A model generated the notes under the pieces. That model made no database searches. It saw only the letters and a list, made by a program, of their open reading frames with translations, and was not told the origin of the DNA. Of a DNA stretch of 51,378 nt, positions 8,401 to 16,240 are shown piece by piece (position 1 is the stretch's first letter; each line of letters starts with the position of its first letter). The position numbers were made by a program, and so were the translations under genes. Source of the DNA: Prevotella sp. (GTDB lineage: Bacteria > Bacteroidota > Bacteroidia > Bacteroidales > Bacteroidaceae); assembly GCA_017475265.1 (NCBI GenBank), contig JAFVFY010000012.1, positions 1 to 51,378 of the forward strand. Direction: 5' to 3'.

Positions 8401-10521
8401 CTGAAGAACTTCAATACGGCGAAGGTCATCGATTTCCAGGCAATGTTCTACGAATGTGCCTCGCTGACAAGTCTCGACGTCAGTGGCTTCAACACAAGCA
8501 ATGCTACGGACATCGGATGGATGTTCTACGGATGCAGCGCACTGAAGAGTATCGACGTGAGCAATTTCAACACCGCGAAGGTGACGAACATGAAGTCGAT
8601 GTTCTGCTATGACAGCGCATTGACCAGCCTCAATCTCAGCTCCTTCAACACCAGCAACGTGACGGATATGCCATGGATGTTCTATGATTGTAACGCCTTG
8701 AACACCATCTATGCCTCCAACAATTTCTCCACGGCGAAGGTGACCAGCAGTCAATACATGTTCACGAATTGCACCAGCCTCGTCGGCGGAATGGGCACCA
8801 AATACAACGAGAACTACACCGATAAGACCTACGCCCGCATCGACGGTGGCACCGCCGCCCCCGGCTACTTCACCCAGGTCTCGACATCGGCCAAGGAGGC
8901 CTATGCCGTTGTCAATGGCACCACCCTCACCTTCTATTATGACAGCAACAAAAGCAGCCGCTCGGGAAAGAAGTACGCCATGAACGTGGACAACGACTAT
9001 CCCGCCTGGGCCGTTGACAGCATGAGCATCAAGAAGGCTGTCTTCGATACTTCATTTGTCGGCTACCAGCCCGTCAGCACGGCGCACTGGTTCCGTCACC
9101 AGGTCAACCTCACCAGCATACAGGGAATATCCAACCTCAAGACATCGGCTACTACCACGATGCGGTGCATGTTCTATGAGTGCTATCAACTGGGAAGCGT
9201 CGATGTGAGCGGCTTCGACACAGGCAATGTGACGGACATGGGATGGCTGTTCTATGGGTGTAATGCGCTGAAGAGCCTCAACGTGAAGAATTTCAACACC
9301 TCAAAGGTCACCAACATGAAGTCGATGTTCTGTGGCTGCTCAAGCCTCACAAGTCTCGACGCTAGCTCGTTTGACACGAAGAATGTCACCAATATGAGCT
9401 ATTACTTCGACGACTGTTTGTCGCTGACGAGCGTGAATCTCAGCTCATTCAACACGGTGAAGGTGACATCCATGTGCAGCATGTTCGAAAGCTGCGAAAA
9501 GCTCACGTCGCTCGACCTCAGCAATTTCAACACCGCCAACGTGACCGACATGGGATGGATGTTCTTCAAGTGTTCAGCACTGAAGAGCCTAAACGTCAAG
9601 AGCTTCAACACCGCAAAAGTCACCATCATGCAATCGATGTTCTACGGATGCGAAGCACTTACAAGCCTCGATGTCACCTCGTTTGACACGCGGAATGTAA
9701 CTAAAATGGGATGGATGTTCTATGGATGTAAATCATTAAAAAACATCAACTTGAGTAATTTCAGGACACCGAAAGTGGACGACATTCAGTCATTGTTCGA
9801 GGAATGTTCATCCCTTACCAGTGCCGACCTCAGTTCGTTTAACACCCAAAACGTGATTTACATGGGATGGATGTTCTACGGTTGTACGTCGCTTACTCAG
9901 GCCAACGTCAGTTCGTTCAACACCCAGAACGTCACGACCATGAAGTGCATGTTCTACGACTGCGAGAACCTCACAACTTTGGACGTGAGTGGTTTCCGTA
10001 CATTTAATTTGCAGGACATGGCGTTTATGTTCCGTGGCTGTAGTAAGCTGGAGGTGCTCGACCTGAGTGGCTTCACCACTGGCCCCGTCGAGTATATGAA
10101 CGCTACCTTCTATGGCTGCACATCGTTAAAGACCATTTATGCTGGTTTGGACTGGGCTACATATAATGTGGACAATAGCGACTGGATGTTCGGCAATTGC
10201 TACAGCCTCGTGGGCGGCGCCGGTACCAAATATGACCCCGACCACATTCGGCACGAATACGCTCGTATTGACAAAGGAACATCCCGGCCAGGATACTTCA
10301 CCTATAAAGCACCCTCTGTGAAGGGCGATGTCAACGGCGACGGCTCGGTCGACGTGGCCGACATAGCCACCATTATCGACGCGATGGCTGGTAGTGGGAA
10401 CGTCTTGTTAGCAATGGCCGACGTGAACGGCGACGGCACAATCGATGTGGCTGACATCGCCAGTGTCATCGATATCATGGCCGCCAATGCACGAAGGTCG
10501 AAGATAGCAAATCCTCTCTAA
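5482..10521 (+). CDS. Secreted C10 (streptopain-type) cysteine protease fused to BspA-type leucine-rich repeats and a dockerin-like tail
   Basis: This 1679-residue secreted protein has, in order: a signal peptide (residues 1 to about 20, ending WARP); a Spi/C10 propeptide; a C10 peptidase domain with nucleophile Cys185 in TVTGCVATAMAQ and His341 in GGGHEFVIDGYDG followed by HLNWGWGGW; a CARDB-like beta region (about 545-760); two long blocks of DUF285/BspA repeats (about 766-1610, units with a pattern like MFYGCxxLxSLDVSxFNT); and a C-terminal pair of DVNGDGxxDVADIAxxID calcium-loop motifs (about 1615-1665) like a type I dockerin. C10 peptidases include SpeB and Bacteroides fragilis Bfp enzymes; BspA repeats bind host or bacterial surfaces. 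I infer a surface or secreted protease. It has its own promoter and a large internal duplication. Confidence 0.92.
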   Translation: MNRHFLFLLGLMLCVPALWARPIDKEQAMQKAQRFYSDRGQTSKVRKLKQVPRAAEVNTAMENDCFYVFNAGEDDGYVIISGDDRTPDVLGYCDSGTFRADDMPENMKAWLDSYADQIRLLQQGDKEDDDPTVDRLGLRAAPAKLPTHAAVAPLMTSKWGQDSPYNNKCPVFFKESEYGRTVTGCVATAMAQIMYYHKHPAKTTQQIPAYTCDTNWKDFLKASSDSYIKVSAVPVTTFDWNNMLDTYDDSETATQKNAVATLMLACGASVKMNYGIDENGGSSASSWLLKDAFTTYFDYDKSMRRVSRADYTATEWDQLIYAEMAAGRPVCFSGQSTGGGHEFVIDGYDGSGYYHLNWGWGGWQDGYFLLGALTPSDNSGIGAGDGGYNAFQDAIIGIMPNRGGSNSTDDVLTTDSIGATVNEVFWRSNSSVGFQGVGVKASFWNRNGYQGSFDLGYGIYDINGNLKTVFTKWTNVSLQHQYGWFAYKCEKELNFGAGWADGKYRIMPVSRVSGTTQWKPNSGANTYYLLAVISGTKLELSVPSEEIDIDVASTNSPEVGGPADFKITIANHGADYIGHVLLYTPDLEDGKYISEELIELKAGETLTRTATVFFEEAGKYNVWLSLDDNEFKASTTVTVTAAKAHSLTCTYNVKNANSSTRIIDGDYMDMDITYTNTGNNTYDNVVNIWLAKKNADGSTYSWPVCLNDRLTLAAGAKVTRNYMFRDLEDGGVYCAKMFYMSGGDSKSDNNSYFYTIHHTSAPPAAKEAYAVVDGTTLTFYYDSNKSSRSGKKYAMNVGNDYPAWVVDSMSIKKAVFDTSFAGYQPVSTAHWFRHQVNLTSIQGISNLKTSATTTMRCMFYECYQLGSVDVSGFDTGNVTDMGWLFFGCNALKSINVKNFNTSKVTNMKSMFCNCSSLTSLDVSSFDTKNVTNMSYYFDDCSSLTSVNLSSFNTANVTDISFMFYGCGALQNINLKNFNTAKVIDFQAMFYECASLTSLDVSGFNTSNATDIGWMFYGCSALKSIDVSNFNTAKVTNMKSMFCYDSALTSLNLSSFNTSNVTDMPWMFYDCNALNTIYASNNFSTAKVTSSQYMFTNCTSLVGGMGTKYNENYTDKTYARIDGGTAAPGYFTQVSTSAKEAYAVVNGTTLTFYYDSNKSSRSGKKYAMNVDNDYPAWAVDSMSIKKAVFDTSFVGYQPVSTAHWFRHQVNLTSIQGISNLKTSATTTMRCMFYECYQLGSVDVSGFDTGNVTDMGWLFYGCNALKSLNVKNFNTSKVTNMKSMFCGCSSLTSLDASSFDTKNVTNMSYYFDDCLSLTSVNLSSFNTVKVTSMCSMFESCEKLTSLDLSNFNTANVTDMGWMFFKCSALKSLNVKSFNTAKVTIMQSMFYGCEALTSLDVTSFDTRNVTKMGWMFYGCKSLKNINLSNFRTPKVDDIQSLFEECSSLTSADLSSFNTQNVIYMGWMFYGCTSLTQANVSSFNTQNVTTMKCMFYDCENLTTLDVSGFRTFNLQDMAFMFRGCSKLEVLDLSGFTTGPVEYMNATFYGCTSLKTIYAGLDWATYNVDNSDWMFGNCYSLVGGAGTKYDPDHIRHEYARIDKGTSRPGYFTYKAPSVKGDVNGDGSVDVADIATIIDAMAGSGNVLLAMADVNGDGTIDVADIASVIDIMAANARRSKIANPL
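7777..8330 (+). repeat. Internal duplication, copy 1 (BspA-type block)
   Basis: About 554 bases starting at the codons for KEAYAVVDGTTLTFYYDSN are repeated almost unchanged 1116 bases downstream, within the C10/BspA gene. Similarity fades after LTSVNLSSFNT. Confidence 0.9.
8893..9446 (+). repeat. Internal duplication, copy 2 (BspA-type block)
   Basis: This is the second copy of the block at 7777-8330, differing by scattered bases only (for example KEAYAVVNG for KEAYAVVDG). Such close identity suggests recent duplication or gene conversion. It could let the repeat number change by recombination. Confidence 0.9.
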
Positions 10522-10563
10522 ATGAGGAAAAATACAGGAAATAAGACATTTAGAAGGAAAAAA

Positions 10564-10595
10564 TTTGGAGGGTATTGATAAAAGCACTATCTTTG
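10564..10595 (+). promoter_or_regulatory. Promoter of outer-membrane barrel gene
   Basis: TTTG (10564-10567), 20 bases, TATCTTTG (10588-10595); this matches the Bacteroidetes housekeeping promoter. The ATG is 44 bases further on. Confidence 0.8.
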
Positions 10596-10639
10596 CACCG
10601 ACAAACTTATTGTTTCACATTTAAAAAAACAGAAAAAGT

Positions 10640-11239
10640 ATGAAAAAGTTATTTATGATTGCAGTAGCCGCCTTTATGGTTACTATGGGTGCTAACGCTC
10701 AGAACATGTTTATCAAACCCATGGTCGGTGGAACGCTGGCAACATTTACAGGCGATGCTGAAGGCACGAAGATGAAACTCGGCCTTGTAGCAGGTGCAGA
10801 GTTTGGCTATCATGTTGCAGAGCCATTTGCCATTACCGCCGGTGCTCTCGTGACAATGAAGGGTTCGGCCTTCAAAGATGGTGGTAGCACTAAAGACATG
10901 AAAACGACATTGACCTATATTGATGTTCCCATCATGGCCAACTACTACATCCTTCCCGGCTTGGCAGTTAAGGCTGGTGTGCAGCCTGGATTCCTGCTCT
11001 CGCGTAAGACTAAATGGAGCGAAAACGTTTTAGGCGCGTGGTCAGACTATGATACCACCGATAAAAGCGGCATGAAGAAAGTGGAATTCTCCATTCCTCT
11101 TGGCCTGTCGTATGAAATCTCCGATTTCGTCATCGATGCCCGCTACAACATTGGACTTACAAACATCAACGACACCGATCACTACAAGTCAAAGAACGCT
11201 GTCATCATGCTCACTTTGGGTTACAAGATTCCGCTCTAA
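10640..11239 (+). CDS. Small outer-membrane beta-barrel (porin family/OMP_b-brl) protein
   Basis: The 199-residue protein has a clear signal peptide (MKKLFMIAVAAFMVTMGANAQ). The rest alternates polar and hydrophobic residues with glycines, as in an eight-stranded barrel: the pattern starts at FIKPMVGGTLATF and ends with the aromatic-type strand IMLTLGYKIPL. It resembles the PorT/OmpA-like porin family proteins common in Bacteroidales. It has its own promoter and a strong terminator, so it is a single-gene unit. A specific role cannot be read from the sequence. Confidence 0.85.
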   Translation: MKKLFMIAVAAFMVTMGANAQNMFIKPMVGGTLATFTGDAEGTKMKLGLVAGAEFGYHVAEPFAITAGALVTMKGSAFKDGGSTKDMKTTLTYIDVPIMANYYILPGLAVKAGVQPGFLLSRKTKWSENVLGAWSDYDTTDKSGMKKVEFSIPLGLSYEISDFVIDARYNIGLTNINDTDHYKSKNAVIMLTLGYKIPL

Positions 11240-11267
11240 GCCAATGATTTAATTGATAAAAATAATG

Positions 11268-11300
11268 AAGGGTTCACTTCAACCGAAGTGAACCCTTTTT
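11268..11300 (+). terminator. Rho-independent terminator after barrel gene
   Basis: AAGGGTTCACTTC and GAAGTGAACCCTT form a 13-base perfect stem with loop AACC, and the right arm runs into a T tract ending at 11300. Confidence 0.93.
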
Positions 11301-11316
11301 CTGCTTTCGGAGTCTC

Positions 11317-11410
11317 GTCAACTCTCAACTCTCCGCTCGGCCCAACGGGACGCTTGCGGAGCCCGTCGGAGCAAGAACTCTCAATTCTCAATTCTCAATT
11401 CTCAACTCTC
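11317..11410 (+). repeat. Dispersed repeat family A, intergenic copy (heptamers plus GC-rich core)
   Basis: CTCAACT/CTCAATT heptamers flank a core beginning CCGCTCGGCCCAACGGGACG and ending CCCGTCGGAGCAAGAA. The core contains CTTGC/GCAAG and CTCCGC/GCGGAG stems. The same core occurs at 13387-13470 and 23120-23193, and a shorter variant at 13070-13140. Here it lies between the terminator and the end of the DUF4468 gene. Confidence 0.9.
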
Positions 11411-12166
11411 TTACCACTCATCGTCCTCGTTGCCGACGATGCCGTTCTTCAGTGCTTCCTCCACCTTGTCCATGATGGCGTTGCTGTAGGCGTGGGTCAT
11501 GACGAGGGCCTTGGAGCAGGTGCGTTTCTGTGTGTCCTTGGGCACGAAGGGGTAGTGCTTGGCTATCTCCCACTGCTCATCGTAAAGGCGGCGGTCGGTT
11601 TTGTCTTCCTTCATGCGCTTGCCGTCGCTGTGGATGTTCTGGTTGTTCTGGCGGTTGTCGCTGTTGTCTAGCAGACCGCCCAGCCATCCAGCATCCTCAG
11701 CTTTCAGTATGTCGTAGTTCTGCACGGTGTAGGTGACTCGGACACGTCCATCCTTGATATCGATCTTGATAATGGGAGTGATGCTGACGACGTAGCGGTT
11801 GACCGTTCCTGTGTGGTCGGCGATGCCATCGATGGTCGACGAAATGATGATGCATCCTGCTTCCTTGTCGTTGAGTGTGATAGCCTGTTTATCCTTGAAG
11901 GTGGCGGTGACCCAGTAGTTCAGGGCGACGTAGAGCTGCTGTTTTGTCTTTCCTGGTGCCTCGATGACCTGTTGGTAGGTGAGGCTCTCGTTCTTGTCGA
12001 GGGTTAGCGTGCTGGCCAGGTTGGCGGCGGCATCGAGCCACTTGTCGCCATAGCGCTGCTTGGCGTACTTCTCCAGGTCGGCAGCCTTCATCACTTGTGC
12101 CTGTGCACAGGTTGCGCCGCAGAACGTGAGGATGGCGGCAAACATCCAGAATTTTAGCATTTTCAT
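11411..12166 (-). CDS. Secreted DUF4468 protein
   Basis: The 251-residue protein has a signal peptide (MKMLKFWMFAAILTFCGA, ending AQAQ). The middle part (LTYQQVIEAPGKTKQQLYVALNYW, DKEAGCIIISSTIDGIA, KIDIKDGRVRVTYTVQNY) fits the DUF4468 family with a TBP-like fold, which is frequent in Bacteroidales envelope proteins and has no known function. It follows the nitroreductase by 39 bases on the same strand with no visible promoter, so both are probably one transcript. The stop codon abuts dispersed repeat family A. Confidence 0.8.
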   Translation of the reverse strand: MKMLKFWMFAAILTFCGATCAQAQVMKAADLEKYAKQRYGDKWLDAAANLASTLTLDKNESLTYQQVIEAPGKTKQQLYVALNYWVTATFKDKQAITLNDKEAGCIIISSTIDGIADHTGTVNRYVVSITPIIKIDIKDGRVRVTYTVQNYDILKAEDAGWLGGLLDNSDNRQNNQNIHSDGKRMKEDKTDRRLYDEQWEIAKHYPFVPKDTQKRTCSKALVMTHAYSNAIMDKVEEALKNGIVGNEDDEW

Positions 12167-12205
12167 ATTACACTGATTTTTTATTTTAGTTTTAATCCGT
12201 TGTTT

Positions 12206-12943
12206 TTAAAGGAATCCCTGTCGGCGCAGCGTATCGATGAGCGTCTGGCTCATGGCTTCGTTGTCGGCCTTGGTGTAGCGGATGTCGGTGAACACTTGGG
12301 CAAGGGTCTCCTTGTGGTTAATCTCGCAGAAATGCAGGTTCTCTGCCAGTTGCTCCTTGGGTGTGTAATAGCGGTCGATGTCCTCGGGCGTGTAGTCGTG
12401 GTAAGTCTCCTGATGTACGAAGCTTTCTACGGGCAGACGGTCGGTGAGTGGCGGCTCCTCGGCGGGCCATCCCACGGTGAGCGTTGCCACGGGCATGACC
12501 AGAGCGGGCAGCTGAAGCACGTTGATGATTTGCTGTGGTTGGTAGACCGTAGTGCCCAGGAAGCAGTAGCCCAGCCCTTCCTCGTCCATGAGGCAGCAGA
12601 GCGTCTGGGTGAAGAGCAAAGCATCGGTGGCGGCGTTCTGGTAAGAGAGCAGGTTGTCGTAGCCTGGCGAAGCTTTCCGGCAGCGTGCCCACTGTGTGGT
12701 GCGGCGGAAGTCAGCGCAGACGGTGAGCACGACGGGAGCCTCGGTGACCATCGGCTGGTTGAAGTGTGCTGGCGCCAATCGTGCCTTCTGCTTGGCAGAG
12801 CGTGTGACGACGACACTATAGAGCTGTAGGTTGCCCATGGTCTGCGTGCGGGCAGCGAGGGTGAAAAGGCGGTTGAGCAGCTCGTCGCTGACATCCTTCG
12901 AAGTGTAGCGGCGTATGGTGTGCCGGTTTTCCAGATTCTTCAT
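12206..12943 (-). CDS. Nitroreductase family FMN oxidoreductase
   Basis: The 245-residue protein starts with the family signature NRHTIRRYTSKDVSDELLNRL (FMN phosphate-binding Arg residues). It continues with SYQNAATDALLFTQTLCCLMDEEGLGYCFLG and MPVATLTVGWPAEEP, as in NfsA/FRP-like enzymes that reduce flavins or nitro compounds with NAD(P)H. It starts 15 bases beyond the alternative-frame stop of the M6 protease (12959) and 68 bases from the annotated one. No separate promoter is evident, so it is likely the second gene of an M6-nitroreductase-DUF4468 transcript. The natural substrate is unknown. Confidence 0.88.
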   Translation of the reverse strand: MKNLENRHTIRRYTSKDVSDELLNRLFTLAARTQTMGNLQLYSVVVTRSAKQKARLAPAHFNQPMVTEAPVVLTVCADFRRTTQWARCRKASPGYDNLLSYQNAATDALLFTQTLCCLMDEEGLGYCFLGTTVYQPQQIINVLQLPALVMPVATLTVGWPAEEPPLTDRLPVESFVHQETYHDYTPEDIDRYYTPKEQLAENLHFCEINHKETLAQVFTDIRYTKADNEAMSQTLIDTLRRQGFL

Positions 12944-12958
12944 TATGTTGTGGAATTA

Positions 12959-13066
12959 TTATTTACGACTGGCTGGCGTAGGGTTCTCCCCTATTTTTCC
13001 TGCCATGATGTCTATGACCATTGAGATGTCGGACACATCAACTGTACCGTCGCTATTAACGTCAGC
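12959..13066 (-). other. Out-of-frame second half of the M6 protease dockerin
   Basis: One frame away from the open M6 frame, the minus strand encodes LTADVNSDGTVDVSDIS, then MVIDIMAGKIGENPTPASRK and a TAA at 12961-12959. This is a good match to the second repeat of a dockerin pair whose first repeat is in frame just upstream. Between them lies a heptamer array; adding one 7-base unit, or removing two, would join the two halves. Confidence 0.8.
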
Positions 13067-15378
13067 AGTGAGATTTGAGATTTGAGATTTGAGAGTTCTT
13101 GCTGCGCAAGCGTCCTTCGGCCGAGCGGAGCGTTGAGCGTGCCAGCCATGACGTCGATAATGGCAGCGATGTCGGCCACGTCAACTGTGCCGTCGCCATT
13201 CACATCGCCCAGTATGACGGGTGGTGTCTCATTCTCTCTGAGCACGAGCACCTCGTCGAGGAAGAATCGTTTCTCAGGGGTGAAACGGATGCATGCAACA
13301 CCTTTGCCAGTGATGGTTACCGTATAATCTTTCCATGAGAAGGAGTCCATGGAGAACTGGCTTTGGTCAAGGGTTGGGATGGAATCGAGAGTTGAGAGTT
13401 CTTGCTCCGACGGGCTCCGCAAGCGTCCCGTTGGGCCGAGCGGAGAGTTGAGAGTTGAGAGTTGAGGGTTATAGATGGCTAGTTTAAGTTGGTCACCGTC
13501 GGTGTTCCAGCTGGTGGCACGGAAGGTCAGCGTTGCCTTACCGTCGATGGTGAAGGGTGGGGTAGTGGCTTCACCTATTTTCGAACCATTGCCGAAGCGG
13601 GCGCACTGGTAGCCGGCGTAGGCTGCGTTGTATTCCCAACCTTTATTGTCGGTGGCGAACTTCGATGATGAACCGGCGATGGTCGTGCCCCATTTACCGT
13701 CGTTAGCTCCAGTGCCGGCGCATTTGTCGAACGACTCATAGAAGAGCGTGTCGCCACGGGCCACAATGGGGATGATGGTGTCGATGGGCTCCACAGGGTC
13801 AATGATCTCTGTCGTGTCGACCTCGATACGGTAGATGAAGTTCATCGACTTGTCGCTATTCTGCGTGATATTCAGGATGGCGCCCTGCATGAACTTCTTG
13901 CCCTTACTGTTCTTGTTGAAAAGGGTGGCGGCAGGCTTCGACGTGGAGGTGAGGCTGTCGTTCTTGTTATAGGGGTAGAGGTCGGTGCTGAGGGTCCGAT
14001 TCGTAAAGTAACCGTATGTACTCCAGTACTTTGAGTCATCCTCGTCGTCAGCATGGAAGATGGTGCAGCGTTGATGGTCGTTGGTCTTCGTATAGTCGCC
14101 ATCAGAATGAAGTATGTCCGACTGCGTCACTTTCGAGTTAGGCGTGTTTTGCTCCCAGATTTCCTTGTCGAAGTCCACATGTGTAATCATGAGTCCTTTT
14201 CCTGGCAGACTGGCGTCCCAATTGGTCTTCTGCCGGTTCTCTATGATGTAGAATTCGTCTTGGTGAGCATCGTTGTACATGATGAATGAACCGCCGTTCT
14301 CGCTGGTTGCCACAAGATTGTTCACGGTGTCGTTCTTTTCTGCCAGCACGGTAGGCTCAATCCATCCGGCCATCCACTTCTCGTAGGCTGAATATCCGGC
14401 AGGGCAGAAGGAATTGCCATTGTAGCTGCCTGCGTCCATAAGGTCGAACTCGCTCAGGCCAAACCATCCCTGATATGCTATGTCGTAGAAGTCAGGGTAG
14501 CCAAGACAATGGCTGAACTCATGGCAGAAGCACCCGATGCCAGTGATGGAATTGCCAGACAGCTCGTTGGCGCAGGCGTAGATGTCGATGGTCACGTCGT
14601 CCAGTTCAAGCGACATGTTGGTTTCTGACAGCCAGTACATGTGAGGCCAGATAGTGCTTGAGTTGCCACCGTCGGCCTCGCCCTTTCCGGCATAGACCAC
14701 GAACACCTGGTCTACCTGTCCGTCGCCGTCCCAGTCGTAGTCCTTGAAGTCTACCTCAGCATCGGCGGCCTTCACTGCCTCCACGATGAGCTCGTCAGGA
14801 TGCTTGTCGTTACCTGATGAGTCGTTACTGCCGTAGTAGGATGTAGATTTATTCGCAGTAAAGGGGCCTACGACATCGAATTTCAGCTCAAACTGTCCAT
14901 TGCTCTGTGCCTTGAAGTAGTCGGCCACGCTACCCTTAAATGACCCTGTGACATAGTTTTCCTTGTTCAGGATGTCATAGTACTTTGCCGAATCGTTGGC
15001 TGTCTGGAACTTCTTGTCGCTAAATTGCATAAGAATCACGATGCCCTTCTTCTGACCCGTATAGTGGGTTCTGTCACCGATATGTGATTTTTTCGGAGAG
15101 CGTAGGCGTTTAGTAGTAGGAGCACCGCTACGGCGGGCTATAGCGTGTGCCCGCATCTTCTTCATATCTGCCTTCACGGCAATGCCGTCGGGCTCTATGG
15201 TATATTGCTGGCCGTCTTCTGTCTGCCAGAAGTGAATATGCTCGTCACCTACCAGCTGGGCGCGCACTTCTGTGCCGTCCTTAAGAGTGAGCGTTTGCCA
15301 CTGGCCGCGCTTGGCGGGAATCGCCAGGACGATAAGAGAGGACAGTGCTAAAGATAAAGAAACGATAAGTCTTTTCAT
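13012..15378 (-). CDS. Secreted M6 family metalloprotease with dockerin-like tail (tail frameshifted)
   Basis: The 788-residue protein is of the immune-inhibitor-A type. Seen: a signal peptide (MKRLIVSLSLALSSLIVLA); a prodomain with WQTLTLKDGTEVRA; and the M6 zinc site HEFSHCLGYPD (H286, E287, H290, D296). A carbohydrate-binding-like beta module follows (about 545-720), interrupted by an in-frame family A repeat encoding LSTLNSPLGPTGRLRSPSEQ. Then comes one dockerin-like motif GDVNGDGTVDVADIAAIID. After a second repeat insertion the frame runs to a non-homologous end (SLLTLIATVQLMC), while the proper second dockerin half is out of frame (12959-13066). The promoter lies at 15422-15453. Expected action is degradation of extracellular proteins. 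The protease part is intact; the tail may be phase variable. Confidence 0.9.
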   Translation of the reverse strand: MKRLIVSLSLALSSLIVLAIPAKRGQWQTLTLKDGTEVRAQLVGDEHIHFWQTEDGQQYTIEPDGIAVKADMKKMRAHAIARRSGAPTTKRLRSPKKSHIGDRTHYTGQKKGIVILMQFSDKKFQTANDSAKYYDILNKENYVTGSFKGSVADYFKAQSNGQFELKFDVVGPFTANKSTSYYGSNDSSGNDKHPDELIVEAVKAADAEVDFKDYDWDGDGQVDQVFVVYAGKGEADGGNSSTIWPHMYWLSETNMSLELDDVTIDIYACANELSGNSITGIGCFCHEFSHCLGYPDFYDIAYQGWFGLSEFDLMDAGSYNGNSFCPAGYSAYEKWMAGWIEPTVLAEKNDTVNNLVATSENGGSFIMYNDAHQDEFYIIENRQKTNWDASLPGKGLMITHVDFDKEIWEQNTPNSKVTQSDILHSDGDYTKTNDHQRCTIFHADDEDDSKYWSTYGYFTNRTLSTDLYPYNKNDSLTSTSKPAATLFNKNSKGKKFMQGAILNITQNSDKSMNFIYRIEVDTTEIIDPVEPIDTIIPIVARGDTLFYESFDKCAGTGANDGKWGTTIAGSSSKFATDNKGWEYNAAYAGYQCARFGNGSKIGEATTPPFTIDGKATLTFRATSWNTDGDQLKLAIYNPQLSTLNSPLGPTGRLRSPSEQELSTLDSIPTLDQSQFSMDSFSWKDYTVTITGKGVACIRFTPEKRFFLDEVLVLRENETPPVILGDVNGDGTVDVADIAAIIDVMAGTLNAPLGRRTLAQQELSNLKSQISLLTLIATVQLMCPTSQWS
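13070..13140 (-). repeat. Family A variant with heptamer array inside the dockerin tail
   Basis: On the plus strand three GAGATTT units and one GAGAGTT (13070-13097) are followed by CTTGCTGCGCAAGCG and CGGCCGAGCGGAG, a shortened family A core. It sits between the two dockerin halves of the M6 protease and separates their frames. Confidence 0.85.
13387..13470 (-). repeat. Family A repeat inserted in frame in the M6 protease
   Basis: This carries the same core as 11317-11410, in the orientation of the gene, flanked by CTCAACT heptamers on the coding strand. It adds about 28 residues to the beta module without a stop. Confidence 0.9.
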
Positions 15379-15380
15379 TA

Positions 15381-15415
15381 ATTCTCAATTAATTCTCAAT
15401 TCTCAATTCTCAATT
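15381..15415 (-). repeat. Heptamer array in the M6 protease leader
   Basis: Four ATTCTCA units (one separated by three bases) lie between the promoter and the ATG of the M6 gene. Confidence 0.85.
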
Positions 15416-15421
15416 CCCCTG

Positions 15422-15453
15422 CAAAGGTAGTCATATTTATGCCAAATGACAAA
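15422..15453 (-). promoter_or_regulatory. Promoter of M6 protease gene
   Basis: On the minus strand: TTTG (15453-15450), 20 bases, TACCTTTG (15429-15422). This fits the Bacteroidetes consensus well. Confidence 0.82.
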
Positions 15454-15490
15454 ATTAATCGTTCGTTTTGGGAAAAAATAGGGAAAAGGC

Positions 15491-15521
15491 TTGGCCGTTT
15501 GACCTTTTTTAGCTAATTTTG
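15491..15521 (+). promoter_or_regulatory. Promoter of NrdJ-tail-like gene
   Basis: TTG (15491-15493), 20 bases, TAATTTTG (15514-15521). An in-frame TTG inside the -7 box (15519) could be taken as a start, but it cannot be transcribed with a leader, so the ATG at 15573 is chosen. Confidence 0.75.
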
Positions 15522-15536
15522 CAGCCAAACTCTAAT

Positions 15537-15567
<31 letters not shown>

Positions 15568-15572
15568 AAACT

Positions 15573-16238
15573 ATGGATACAATTACTGATAGCCCATTGA
15601 AGAACATCATCGTGGCTTGTGGCGGCGAGGAGCAACTTATTGACGAGCTGCTGGCCATGGAAAAGGGCGAGGCCGACGCTGCCACCCGGGGACAGATAGC
15701 CAGGCTTGCCTCGCACCTCAAGGAGCTGGCTCGCTCGCGCAATCTGAATGTTAGCATCGGCCCACGTGTGACTGAAGTTCGTCCGCAGGAACTGGAGTGC
15801 GACGTGGTGCGCTTCCAGAACAACAAGGAGAAGTGGGTGGCTCTTGTAGGTTTGCTCGACGGCTATCCCTATGAGATTTTCACTGGTCTGCAAGATGACG
15901 ACGAGGGCATCATGCTCCCCAAGTCGGTCACGAAGGGGAAAATCATCAAGCAAGTCAGTGCCGACGGAACAAAGCGCTACGACTTGCAGTTCACCAACAC
16001 CCGAGGCTACAAGGTCACCGTCGAGGGACTCTCGGAGAGGTTCAACCCTGAGTACTGGAACTATGCCAAGCTCATCAGCGGCGTACTGCGCTATCGCATG
16101 CCCATAGAAAACGTTATCAAGCTTGTCGCCTCGCTCCAGCTCAGTCACGATAGCATCAACACATGGAAGAACGGCGTGGAACGTGCCTTGAAGAAATACC
16201 TACCCGGCAACATCGATGCCGACGACCAAGACCTCTAA
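15573..16238 (+). CDS. Stand-alone protein like the C-terminal region of class II (NrdJ) ribonucleotide reductase
   Basis: The 221-residue protein starts MDTITDSPLKN. Its second half (ECDVVRFQNNKEKWVALVGL, DGYPYEIFTG, LPKSVTKGKIIK, then YKVTVEGLSERFNPEYWNYA and INTWKNGVERALKKY) reads like the C-terminal region of Bacteroidetes adenosylcobalamin-dependent ribonucleotide reductases, as I recall that family. No reductase catalytic barrel is encoded nearby. It could be a regulatory or accessory subunit encoded apart, or a remnant under selection. The upstream extension from TTG 15519 would encode the heptamer array (LSTLNSQLST) and is rejected. folB follows after another array. Confidence 0.6.
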   Translation: MDTITDSPLKNIIVACGGEEQLIDELLAMEKGEADAATRGQIARLASHLKELARSRNLNVSIGPRVTEVRPQELECDVVRFQNNKEKWVALVGLLDGYPYEIFTGLQDDDEGIMLPKSVTKGKIIKQVSADGTKRYDLQFTNTRGYKVTVEGLSERFNPEYWNYAKLISGVLRYRMPIENVIKLVASLQLSHDSINTWKNGVERALKKYLPGNIDADDQDL

Positions 16239-16240
16239 AT

